Positions 45,802 to 56,196 of a stretch of DNA of 64,000 bases are shown piece by piece. Source of the DNA: Austropuccinia psidii (taxonomy: Eukaryota; Basidiomycota; Pucciniomycetes; Pucciniales; Sphaerophragmiaceae); the NCBI GenBank assembly GCA_023105745.1, contig JALGQZ010000009.1:34400409-34464408 (forward strand). Reading direction: 5' to 3'. Position 1 is the stretch's first letter, and the number at the start of each line of letters is the position of its first letter. The notes under the pieces were generated by a model. The model ran no database searches. It worked only from the letters and a program-made list of their open reading frames with translations, and was not told the origin of the DNA. A program made the translations under genes and the position numbers.

Positions 45802-48052
45802 AGACCTTGGCTTCCAAAGGAACCAGCCAGAGGATAGAGGAGGATTGTCCAGAACCAGAAGACCTGAAAGAGGACACCCTGGACACAGTGGTGGATGGCA
45901 AAACAATGAGGGAGATAATATCAACCTTGCCATTCACACTCCAATTCAACAGAAACCTCAAACCAGAGGACTGGAAGGATATGGATCAAGTTCTTCAGAT
46001 CCACCAACTCCTCAAAGATTTATTTCAATGGAGCATGGACAACAAGAGGTTCAACCTAGCAACTCACTGGGCAGAACTGGGATCAAGTTGCCAGAAGATC
46101 TTTCTCAAAGAGATAGACTTCAAAGACCTTATGGTAATCACCAAGGGTTGGAATCCTACCAGGAAGAACAGACTCCTGGAGGCAAGGGCACAGAGGATAA
46201 GGGAGAATCAAGCCACTATCCTAGCTATAGAAGAACAGTTGACCCAGACAGGGCCTACTCAGATTCCTTCAGGTTCACAAGGAGCAGGCCAAATAAGCTC
46301 TCCAGTGGCTTCACACCATTCAGAAACCAGCAGATCAGTGGCCAAGAGTCACCATTCTTCACAATTCCAGGAAGTTTCCAGGAGAAGACAAGGAAACAAG
46401 GGCAGGAACAAAACCTCCTTCAACCAGAGGAGGAAAGAGTCAGACCCCATGATCCAGAAGCTGCTAGATTTGGTAAAGGAAGTACACAAGAACCAGAAGT
46501 AGTTGTAAACCACTCTAGAATCAGTAGTCCTAGTAAGAGAAACATTACCCCCACTCAGACTGAAAATAACATTGTCACATCTGAGAGTAACATCAACAGT
46601 GATACACTGTGGTTACAAGTGTCCCAATATGCTGAACAATCTGCAAAGAAATTTGCAGAAATTAAAGCTAGCAAAGAGAGGATGAGACAAACTCAAGCCT
46701 CCTTGGAACAAATAGTTAAGAATCTTCAAGAAGGATATGCTCAACTGAGCAAAGCCTCTGAAGAATCCAACAAAATACTGAACCAAGTCTTTGAAGAACA
46801 ACACCACAGCACAAGGGACAGGGAGTGTCTGAATCAAGAAATTAACAAATTGTTTAATGCCTACCATAGCTTGAAGCCCCAACCACAAGGCCAAGCTATG
46901 GAAAATCCATATCAACCAGATGACATCAAACCAGATGCCATGTTGCTGAATAAGGCAAGATCCCCATCACAATACCAGGATGGAGATGGCATGTCTTATT
47001 CAGAGAAGGAAGCCTTGAAACAGCTTCCTGGGGCCTCAAGCTGGCCCAAATTCTCTGGATCAGGAGAATATGATCATATGGAACTCATAGATTATATTGA
47101 TGAACTCTTCATTGATGTACCAAGCATACCAGATTACTGGATTACTGCTAGACTGAATACTGCATTTAAAGGTCATGCAAGTATATGGTACACTGAAATG
47201 AAAGAAATCCATGGCAGAAGAAACTGGCCATGGTGGAAGAGTCAAATAATCCAAAAGTACAGTAATGGAACTTGGATATGGCAAAAGACCATGTCATTTG
47301 AAAATGACAAATACTCTGTGGACAAAGATCCATACGAGTGGTGTCTCAGACAGTCTAAAAGACTTAAAGCCATTGATCCTCAGATGAACATCCAGATGAG
47401 GAATCACAAACTTCTGACACAACTGCCAGGAGAATTAGAGCATGCAGTGAAATGCAGATGCAACCAAAAGTGCACTCTAGATGACATAGCCAACACCTTA
47501 CAAGACATAAGGAAAAGGACTAACATAGGGAAATTCACCCCATATAGAAGCAGTAGCTTCAAGGAGAAACAACCTTTCAGGGTGGAGTTTAAAGACAAAC
47601 CCAGAGAGAGAGTGGCAGAAGTGGCTAAGAAGAAGAATTCTTGCCACAATTGTGGTTCAACAGACCACTATGCCAACAACTGTCCAAAGGCAAAGAAAAA
47701 AGTCTATGCCATAGAGAAAGTCTCTGAGGAAGAACCTCCAACAGAGGATTCTGAATCAGACTCCATGGGTGATGCCATCAGAGAACCATCTTATGATGAT
47801 CAAGACCCAAGAGAGGAATTTCTAGTGGAATACCAAGAGGAAAACCCATTGGAAATCCAGGATATACAGTTGGAAGCAGGCATGCCACAGGACACTGCCA
47901 ACAAGAACTTGTGCAAACACAAACAAGATGAACAAACATTCCTGGTTACACCAACAAAAGGAATGGCATATATACATGGAACAGCCACAAAAATGACTGT
48001 ATGTATTGACAATGCTCAGCACCCATTGATCATTGACAGTGGAGCACATTGA
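45782..48052 (+). CDS. gag: Gag and start of protease (element F)
   Basis: 756 codons from ATG (MSPVYLRDLGFQRNQPED) to TGA at 48050-48052. The N-terminal ~240 residues overlap the second frame and are Pro/Gln/Arg/Gly/Ser-rich. Then come a coiled-coil-like region (SKASEESNKILNQVFEEQH), the capsid-like core (GEYDHMELIDYIDELFIDVP, RRNWPWWKSQIIQKYSNG), the zinc knuckle CHNCGSTDHYANNC (C-x2-C-x4-H-x4-C) read straight through without the stop seen in C, and an acidic linker. The frame ends inside the protease (IDSGAH-stop-SIV), where C has [10 protein letters not shown]. Gag would form particles and bind element RNA in the cytoplasm and nucleus. Confidence 0.88.
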   Translation: MSPVYLRDLGFQRNQPEDRGGLSRTRRPERGHPGHSGGWQNNEGDNINLAIHTPIQQKPQTRGLEGYGSSSSDPPTPQRFISMEHGQQEVQPSNSLGRTGIKLPEDLSQRDRLQRPYGNHQGLESYQEEQTPGGKGTEDKGESSHYPSYRRTVDPDRAYSDSFRFTRSRPNKLSSGFTPFRNQQISGQESPFFTIPGSFQEKTRKQGQEQNLLQPEEERVRPHDPEAARFGKGSTQEPEVVVNHSRISSPSKRNITPTQTENNIVTSESNINSDTLWLQVSQYAEQSAKKFAEIKASKERMRQTQASLEQIVKNLQEGYAQLSKASEESNKILNQVFEEQHHSTRDRECLNQEINKLFNAYHSLKPQPQGQAMENPYQPDDIKPDAMLLNKARSPSQYQDGDGMSYSEKEALKQLPGASSWPKFSGSGEYDHMELIDYIDELFIDVPSIPDYWITARLNTAFKGHASIWYTEMKEIHGRRNWPWWKSQIIQKYSNGTWIWQKTMSFENDKYSVDKDPYEWCLRQSKRLKAIDPQMNIQMRNHKLLTQLPGELEHAVKCRCNQKCTLDDIANTLQDIRKRTNIGKFTPYRSSSFKEKQPFRVEFKDKPRERVAEVAKKKNSCHNCGSTDHYANNCPKAKKKVYAIEKVSEEEPPTEDSESDSMGDAIREPSYDDQDPREEFLVEYQEENPLEIQDIQLEAGMPQDTANKNLCKHKQDEQTFLVTPTKGMAYIHGTATKMTVCIDNAQHPLIIDSGAH
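45802..46502 (+). CDS. Overlapping-frame ORF, main exon (element F)
   Basis: 701 nt, open in the frame one base downstream of gag while gag is also open throughout. It reads ETLASKGTSQ, then LQIHQLLKDLFQWSMDNKRF, HWAELGSSCQKIFLKEIDFK, GWNPTRKNRLLEARAQRIREN, a Ser/Gln-rich linker, and NKTSFNQRRKESDPMIQKLLDLVKEVHKNQK as a basic tail in the same order as C. Substitutions between C and F look conservative (QVLQIHELL/QVLQIHQLL; RIKENQA/RIRENQA). It has no ATG of its own near the start, which fits entry by splicing from the leader exon. Function unknown; no match to a named domain that I can recall. Confidence 0.72.
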
Positions 48053-50375
48053 TCCATAGTGGCCAGAAATTATCTGGATAACCACTTCCCAAACTGGGAA
48101 AAACAGCTCTTGCCCACTAAGGCAAAGAACTTCAAAAGTGCATCAGGGAAGATGACTTCCATTGGGACAATTGTCAAACAGATAATCATACCCCACAGGA
48201 AGGGTAATATCAGACTCAACCCAGACTTTGTAGTGCTTGAAGATGCCCACATCCAAGGGTTTTTACTGGGAACAGATTACCAGAGGATGTATGGCATAGA
48301 TATTTACAACAGTAAAAACAGGCACATTACCATTGGTACCAACAAGGAAAAGAAATTTTCACTTGATATATACCACATATCTTCACAGGATCCACTAGAA
48401 GAACTCTTGAAGGAATTCAAGGAGGGACAGTTTAGCACTACCCTCACCAGTAAACAAAAACTAAGTTTACTAAAGATGCTGAGGAAGAACAGACCAGCAT
48501 TTTTCATTGGTGAAGAACCACTAGGCAAGATTAAAGGCCATGATATAGAACTATATTTGGATGTGGAAAGACCTTATCCACCCATGCTGAGGAGACCTCC
48601 CTATCCAGCAAGCCTGGAAACCAGGAAAGAAATTGAAAAACACATCAATGAACTCCTGGACATGGATGTCATCAGGAAGATTGGACATAATGAAATAGTG
48701 GAAATCACCACTCCTGTCCTGATCACCTGGCATGATGGCAAGTCTAGATTGTGTGGAGACTTCAGAGCCCTGAATAACTACACAAAAGCAGACAGGTACC
48801 CTATACCAAGGATACCTCATGCCTTGGATAAGCTGGCCAAAGCCAAATACATAACCAAGATGGATTGTATGAAAGGCTTCCACCAAAATGGAGTTAAACC
48901 AAACTCCATGAAGTTGCTCAGAATAATATGCCATATGGGCATATATGAGTACACCAGGATGCCATTTGGCATCAAGAATGCACCAGCCCACTTCCAAAGG
49001 ATGATGGACACCATATTTCAAGAAGAAATAATGGAAGCCTGGATGGTAGTATATATTGATGATATCATTATATAATCAGAGAAATGGGAAGACCATGTAC
49101 AATACATAGACAGAGTGCTAAGTAAATGTACACCCATCAATCTGAAAATTTCACTTAAGAAGTGTAATTTTGGCCAACAAGAGCTACTAGCTCTAGGACA
49201 CAAAGTCTCAGGCCTTAGTCTGGCAATTGACCAGAACAACGTAGCTGCAGTACTGCAAAAGCCAGTACCAAAGAACATCAAAGAGATGCAATCTTTCCTT
49301 GGACTTGCTAGCTACTATAGAAACCACATCAAAAACTTTGCCCACATAACTAGTAGTTTATACAAGTTATGCGCAAAGGATGTAGTTCTTGAAATAACCA
49401 AGGAAAGGAGGGATGCATATGAGAAGATCAAATATGAACTCACAAATGCACCTGTGCTCATCTTTCCTGACTTTGAACTACCGTTCAAGTTATATATAGA
49501 TGCAGCATGCAGCCAAGGCTTAGGAGCAGCCCTTCACCAAAGACAAATTGTGGATGGTGAACCAAGAGAAGGTGTAATATGTTACATCTCCAGGCAGCTG
49601 AAAGATTCAGAAGCCAGGTATGGGGCCACCCAGACAGAATGTCTATGTCTAGTCTGGGCTCTAGAAAAACTCCATTATTATTTGGAGGGTGCAGTCTTTG
49701 AAGTCTACACAGACTGCACAGCCTTGAAGTCTTTACTAAACATGAAGACTACTAATAGACACATGCTGAGATGGCAAATAGCCATCCAGGAGTATAGAGG
49801 GAACATGACCATCATATAAAAGGAAGGTAAAAGCCATACCAATGCAGATGGCCTTAGCAGATGGCCACTGGACAATGTCAAAAGCAATCCAGCTTATGAC
49901 CCTGAAGTTGCTGCAAAAATTCCTATCCATTTTATGGAAATAAATAGAAAGGAGAACTTCAGATTCTCTGAATGGGTACCAGGGAGTGGTACCCTTTACA
50001 GTGGAAACACTGATTCAGAAGGGAAAGAAACCCCCATACTGGGAATAAGTTCCTCAGAACTGCATAATGAATTTTTCAATGCAGTACTGAAATCTTATGC
50101 TAAACACAAGCAGTGTAGCATACTACTCCAACTCCTTCAACAAAAATACAGGAGCCCAGAACTGGAAACCCAGCTGGAGGAACCCTGGTTGAGGGCCTAT
50201 AAGGACAATAAATTCTTCCTTATAGATGGCCTGATTTATCACAGAGAAACGCACACCAGTGCACTCACAGTGATAGACAGAGACCACATCTCTTTAATCC
50301 TGCAGGAATGCCATGACTGCCCCTATATGGGACACATTAGTGAGGACAGGACTAAAGAGAGGGTAACAAGCACAG
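48053..50375 (+). pseudogene. pol: Element F pol, first part (protease to integrase zinc site)
   Basis: Same frame as gag. After TGA 48050-48052 in the protease, RT is open from 48059 with YIDDIII at about 49057-49072, followed at once by TAA 49073-49075 where C has Tyr. RNase H follows ([17 protein letters not shown]), with TAA 49817-49819 where C has Tyr or a similar codon (NMTII-stop-KEG). The integrase HHCC region starts ([23 protein letters not shown]) and is split by G at 50375. All three stops are single-codon changes in an otherwise perfect frame, so this copy died recently. Confidence 0.92.
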
Positions 50376-52569
50376 TGTAAGGTATGTCTATGAAACTCTT
50401 GATAATAATAACAATATCAAGAGTACTATGACTGTCCTCAGTAGAAAAATATAATATAATAAAATATTATAACCACAAATTTAAATATAATTATTAAAAA
50501 TAATTATATATAAAAAAATAAAGTTAATTATTATTATATAAATATAATAATATGAAAAAATATAATAATTATAATAAATTATAATTATTCTATTATTGTT
50601 ATAGTCACTGACAGTTATAACAATAAGAAGTGTAAAGCTCTTAATGAGACAATTACACGTGGAAAATAAGAATTAACCACTTATAAATAATATAAATATT
50701 ATTTATAAAAAAAGAATTAAACACACACTGTGCAGAAATAATTCTTTTAGAATAAAAATTCTATATAAAAAAAACTAATACTAGATAAAAAAAGATATAG
50801 AATTTTAGAGAAAACTTACTTATAAGATTTATTTAATACAACAAGTCAAATACAACAGTTATTATATTAAATAAAGATTATAAGTTAAGAACACGCCAAA
50901 AATCAATATTTTTAAAGATGAAACAACGTTTTATAATAAAAATTATGATTAAAGAGTTTTTAAGAGGAATTTGTGGATTTTAAAAGATATTTAAGATGAT
51001 AATTTTATATAATAAAATTTATTATAGGTGATTACAACAATAATCTGAATTCTATGACTTCAATTCTTTAATTTAATAAATAAAGAATAAAAATAACTTA
51101 AGAATTACTTTTAATAATAAGATTTTATATTTAATAAAACTTTACCTGTTTAAATGTCTAATATGATTGGATTGATTATTGATTGATTGACAAAAACAGT
51201 GATGAAAAGACTCTTTTTATGTCTTCAGAGCAGCTCTCATGATTCATAATGGATGTAGAGGGCGTGCTCAGGTCAAAACTGAAAAACCATGCTTAAAAAT
51301 TAAGTTCTTAACTTAAGGCAACTTATTTTTACTTCCAATTTAAAGTTACCAGTGTAATTCTTAACTCCAAGTAACTTTAATCCTCATTTAGTTTAATTAA
51401 TTTAAGTTTTAATATAAAATAAGTTTATTTATATTAAATTTCATCACATGAACAACATAAAATTAGAGTTTCAAGCAGAAATCTCTTAAACTCAATTTTT
51501 AATTCATTTTTAAAGAAATCATAATTTTCTTTAAGCTTAATTAAAAAAGTAAATTTCCAGGCTAATTACCCAGGAAACTTATTTATAAAAGATACTTAAA
51601 ATTTAATTTATATGTAGATGATATTAAATTCTAAGTTGTGTGAAATTTTCAAGTAAATCCATTAAGAATTGGATTTTTAGTGAATTTTTGAAGTTATTGC
51701 TATTTTTCCACATAAAATAGCAATACACACCAAACCTTAGCTTTTGATAAGGTTTCAATGATTGTAACCTTAAATTTTTAAGCTTAATTAAGGTTTTCAA
51801 GCTTGATTAAGCTTTGAAAGTTCTTAAAACCTTGATTTCAAGCCTGCATATTGGGATTTACCCTTTGGCAGCTTGAAATTCCTGTCCAAATTGGGATAAA
51901 ACCAGTTTAAACCTTAAGGTTGGATCAAAGTCTAATCTTAAAGTTTAAATAAGGTTGAAAATCCTCCAATACAGGTGGACAACCTTAATTGAATCATTGC
52001 AGATCCAAAAAGTTGGGTACCCCAGCTCTATTTGGTCTTTTTCCTTTGTCCCACCTTTCTGCGTGGATTTTGCACTTTTATTTATTTAAAGCCATACTAT
52101 GGCCTTAAACCCTTTTAAATTGAGCTCACGCAGGATTTACATTCTGTATGGCAAATCCTTAGCTAATTCAGTAAATATACACCACACCTTAATTTTAACT
52201 AAAATTTTGGTAAGTTTGCATTAACCTTATGCAACTTTAAATTTAAGCTTATTTAAGCTTAAATTTAACAATTTTAAAAAAAATGTTAAAAAGTTACATT
52301 GGTACTGTGAGATTCTTAAATCTTCTAATAACACAAGAAATAAGTGTTTTTGGGTATAACACTGTATGGATGTACCCTAGGTCATTTTGGGTGTAGAATC
52401 CAAAAATGACATAATATTTATAACTTTGTTTATCCAAAAAAAAGTTATACTTATTTTTTGTTATTTTTTATTTTAAATTCAACTGAAAAGTCTGTTAAAG
52501 ACAAAATTCACTGTTTATAAAATTATTTGTGGCCTTATGGGTATGTCATACATACCTCACAGGCTCACA
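50376..52569 (-). repeat. Element G 3' LTR
   Basis: On the plus strand it runs TGTAAGG to GGCTCACA. The purine tract (reverse of TTCCCTACCACC) abuts it at 52570. A TATA-like site lies at 51211-51221. It is very AT-rich at its 3' end (about 50450-50600). Confidence 0.96.
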
Positions 52570-52705
52570 TTCCCTACCACCAAAAAAAATTGTATTACAA
52601 TTTTTCTTTTGTAGTATACCCCCAAGTTACTTGGGGGGGTATAATCCACTGTCCAACCTCTCTACTTATACTGTTCAAGTATGTAAAGCACACAATTCCG
52701 ACTTT
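52570..52705 (-). other. Element G 3' untranslated region with purine tract
   Basis: About 136 bp between the pol stop and the 3' LTR. The minus strand reads GGTGGTAGGGAA just before TGTGAGCC. It matches D's 33209-33342. No coding content. Confidence 0.75.
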
Positions 52706-55700
52706 TTATTGAGGAATTGGTCTTCTCTCATGTCTGAATCTTCTGAGAAACTTTTGGGAATCAGGTATTTTACTTTCTTCAACCCACTCATCTTCATGTT
52801 GTGGATTTCTATACCTGACTAAGTATTCTCTTTCATTTTTACCCCTAAGTCTTCTTTCTTTTAAGACTTTCAGTACTTTCTTTTCCTCACTTGGGTCAAG
52901 TGGGGGTACTTCTAAGGGTGTTTCATTTCTTAAAGGAAATAATTCCTTATCACTTGATGTGTAATGCTTTACAAGACTGACAGGAAAAGTTGGGTGTTTG
53001 TTTCCTAACTCTCCTGACAGTTCTACTTGTACTGCATTTGTCCCATGAAGGGCTTTAATAATAAATGGTCCTGTAAAGGAATCTTTCAATTTCTTTGGAC
53101 CTTTAATATTATTAAAGTTCAAGGTTGAAACTAGTATTAGGTCCCCTACCTTGAATTCTGGTGTCTTATGACTCTTATCCCATTTCTGCTTAGCATATTC
53201 AAAGGCATCATTCATGCTTTGATTTGCATGATGTCTCACTTTATCAAGCAGTAGCTTAAAGCTTGAAGCAGTTGGATGAATGTCAACCAAATCCTTTTTC
53301 AAAGTATCAACTGGAAGTTTGGGGTTCCATCCTTTTTCCAACATTGCAGGAGTCTTGCCTGTTGAAGCATGGATGGAGGTCTTGTAGGCTAATTACAATG
53401 CTTGGATAAGAGTACACCAATCATGGGTAAAGCCATCAGAATCTTTAAACTCCAGGCCATAAGCACAAAATCTTCTGATCATGTCCTCAAGGATTTGAAT
53501 CATTCTTTCTGCCAGCCCATCTGTTTGTGGATGGTAGGCTGTTGAAAATGATAATTTTGTACCCAAACGCTTATGTAAATTAGTCCATAAGGCTGATGTA
53601 AATTTTGGGTCTCTGTCACTAATGATGTTTTTAAAGAGACCAGTGTGGGATATGACTCTGTTCCAAATTAAAATAGCTGTATCCATAGCTGTGTCATCTT
53701 TATGACATGGTAAAAAGATTGGTGTTGTGCTATATCTGTCCACAATAACAAGACATGCATTGTAACCTTTATCACCTCCAGGTGGTAATGCAGTTACCCA
53801 ATCCAGAAGAACCACTTCCCATGGGGTACTTGGTTCTTGGATATGGATCGTTAGACCAAATCTTTTACCAGTAGCTTTATTGGCTTTCTGGCATCTATCA
53901 CAGCTATGACAGTACTCAATGACATCTTTTCTCCAAGATGGCCACCTGGCACATGTCTTAATTCTCTCCATTGTTCTGTCTTCAGACAGATGTCCAGAAT
54001 AAATGTTATCATGGCCTTCTAGTAGTATTGTGTTAATCAACATTCTACTACATAGCACCATGACACATGTGTGTTTAGATCTATGATATAGTATACCATC
54101 AAACAAATGGAATCTTCCATTATCATAAGATGTTTTCCAAATATCATCCAGAGAATTAGCCAAGGCTACATCTTTACAATCTTTGTCAAGTAGAGTAGTA
54201 ATAATATGACAATTCTTATCTTGCTTGTAGCTTTCTCTAACTTCTTCAAAGAATTCTGTTCCAACATCTGTGATATTAATTCCTTCAATTGGAATTTGAG
54301 GTTCTGCACTTGTAGGAACATAGGCAGGGTTATCAGGTGTATTGGGTAATGCCCATCTACTCAGGCCATCAGCATTCTTATGAATATTTCCAGCTTTATG
54401 TACTATGGTCATATTGCCTCTATACTCCTGTATAGCAATCTGCCATCTTAACATGTGTCTGTTTGGAGTCTTCATGTTAAGAAGTGATTTTACTGCATTA
54501 CAATCAGTAATTACTTCAAACACACTACCATCAAGATAGTAATGAAGTTTTTCCAGAGCCCAAACAAGGCAAAGGCACTCCATTTGGCTAGATCCATATC
54601 TGGCCTCAGTAGTTTTAATTTGTCTTGAAATAAAACAAAGTGGACCTTCATAAGGCTTGTCATTGACAATTTGAACTTGATGAAGAGCAGCTCCTAAACA
54701 TTCACCACATGCATCAATATACAGCTTGAAAGGAAGTTTCCAGTCTGGAATCAATAATAATGGTGCATTGGTCAAGGCATACTTGATTTTATCATATGCT
54801 TAAATTCTCTCCTGTGTCATTTCAAAAACAGTTTGTTGATCACAAATTCTGTATAATGATCTGGCATGGATTGCAAAATCTTTAAGGTGTTGCCTGTAGT
54901 AACTGGCAAATCCCAAGAAAGACATCATTTCTTTTTTGTTCTGGGGCATTTGTTTCAGTAAAACTGCAGCCACTTTGTTTTTGTCAACACCAAGGCTCAG
55001 TCCTGATACTACATGTCCCAGAGCTTTTAACTCATGAAACCCAAAATTACATTTTTTAAGAGAAATTTTCATGTTCACTTGTAGAATTTTTCTAAGTACT
55101 AATGAAAGTCTCTTCAAATGTAATTTCCAGGTTTCTGAACAAATAATAATGTCATCAATATAAATGATTAACCATCCCTCTGATAATTCATGGGGGAATA
55201 TGGTATTCATCATTCTTTGATAATGAGAGGGTGCATTTTTAATACCAAAAGGCATCCTCAAATATTGATAAATACCACAATGAGCAATTATTCTCAATAA
55301 TTTTCTAGCATGAGGTGTTAAAACATTCTGATGGAAGCCTTTAAGAGCATCCATGGAAGTAATAAACTTTGCTTTGGATAATTGAGTCAAAGTCTCATGG
55401 ATTCTAGGGATTGGATACCTGTCTGGAATAGTATAGGTATTCAGTGCTCTAAAATCACCAACCATTCTTGACTTATCATTATTCCAAGTAATGATTACTG
55501 GAGTTGTGACTTCCACTTCCTCATTGTGTCCAACTTTTCTAAGAACTCCCAGTTTTATTAGTTCATTAATATGACTTTCTAATGCTTCTCTAGCCCTAGG
55601 GCTAGCTGGGTAAGCTGGTCTTCTTAATAGTGGGGGATATGGTCTCTCCACATTAAGCATGATATCCACTTCATGGCCTTTTATAGCCCCAAGTGGTTCA

Positions 55701-56196
55701 TCATCAGAAGCAAAGGCTTCTTTGAATTGAAATAAAATTTCAATAAATTCTTCCTTCATTTCTGGTGTTAATTCAGGACTAATTTGTGCTTCACTTAACT
55801 GATCTGACACAAATTTTTCTTTTTTAACATTTTTTACTGGTTGAATGACAGTAATTTCTTTTCTTCTAGAGAAAATGCAAATTTTTGCCTTTTATTTTCC
55901 TCTATAGTGAAATACCTGTCCTTATGATTATTAATATCAATACCATAGATATTGAGATAATCATTCCCTAGTATGAAGTTTTGTGAAGTACAATTATTCA
56001 TAACAACAAATTCCGCTTTCAATCTTATACTTCCTGCAGGATGAGGAAATATTATTGCTGCTTCAAATATACCCAAAGGGTGCATGTTTTGGCTAGCACT
56101 GCTGAATTTTACACCTTCAATTGGCATTAACCTGTCTTGCCAATTGGTATAAATCTTGTCAAGGTAGTCTTTTCCAACACAAGTGCAAAAAGCACC
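52706..56196 (-). pseudogene. pol: Element G pol, broken
   Basis: The gag frame stops at TGA in the protease active site (HLD-stop-GAFCTC, where D-S-G is expected). It continues 56127-55834, then shifts frame near 55855. RT 55810-54800 has [11 protein letters not shown] at 54797-54799 follows ERI. RNase H and integrase 54775-53393 include [29 protein letters not shown] and [10 protein letters not shown], so the catalytic triad is intact. TAA at 53390-53392 splits the last integrase part. The C-terminal region 53344-52706 ends with a chromodomain-like tail (REYLVRYRNPQHEDEWV, RRFRHERRPIPQ). Confidence 0.92.
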
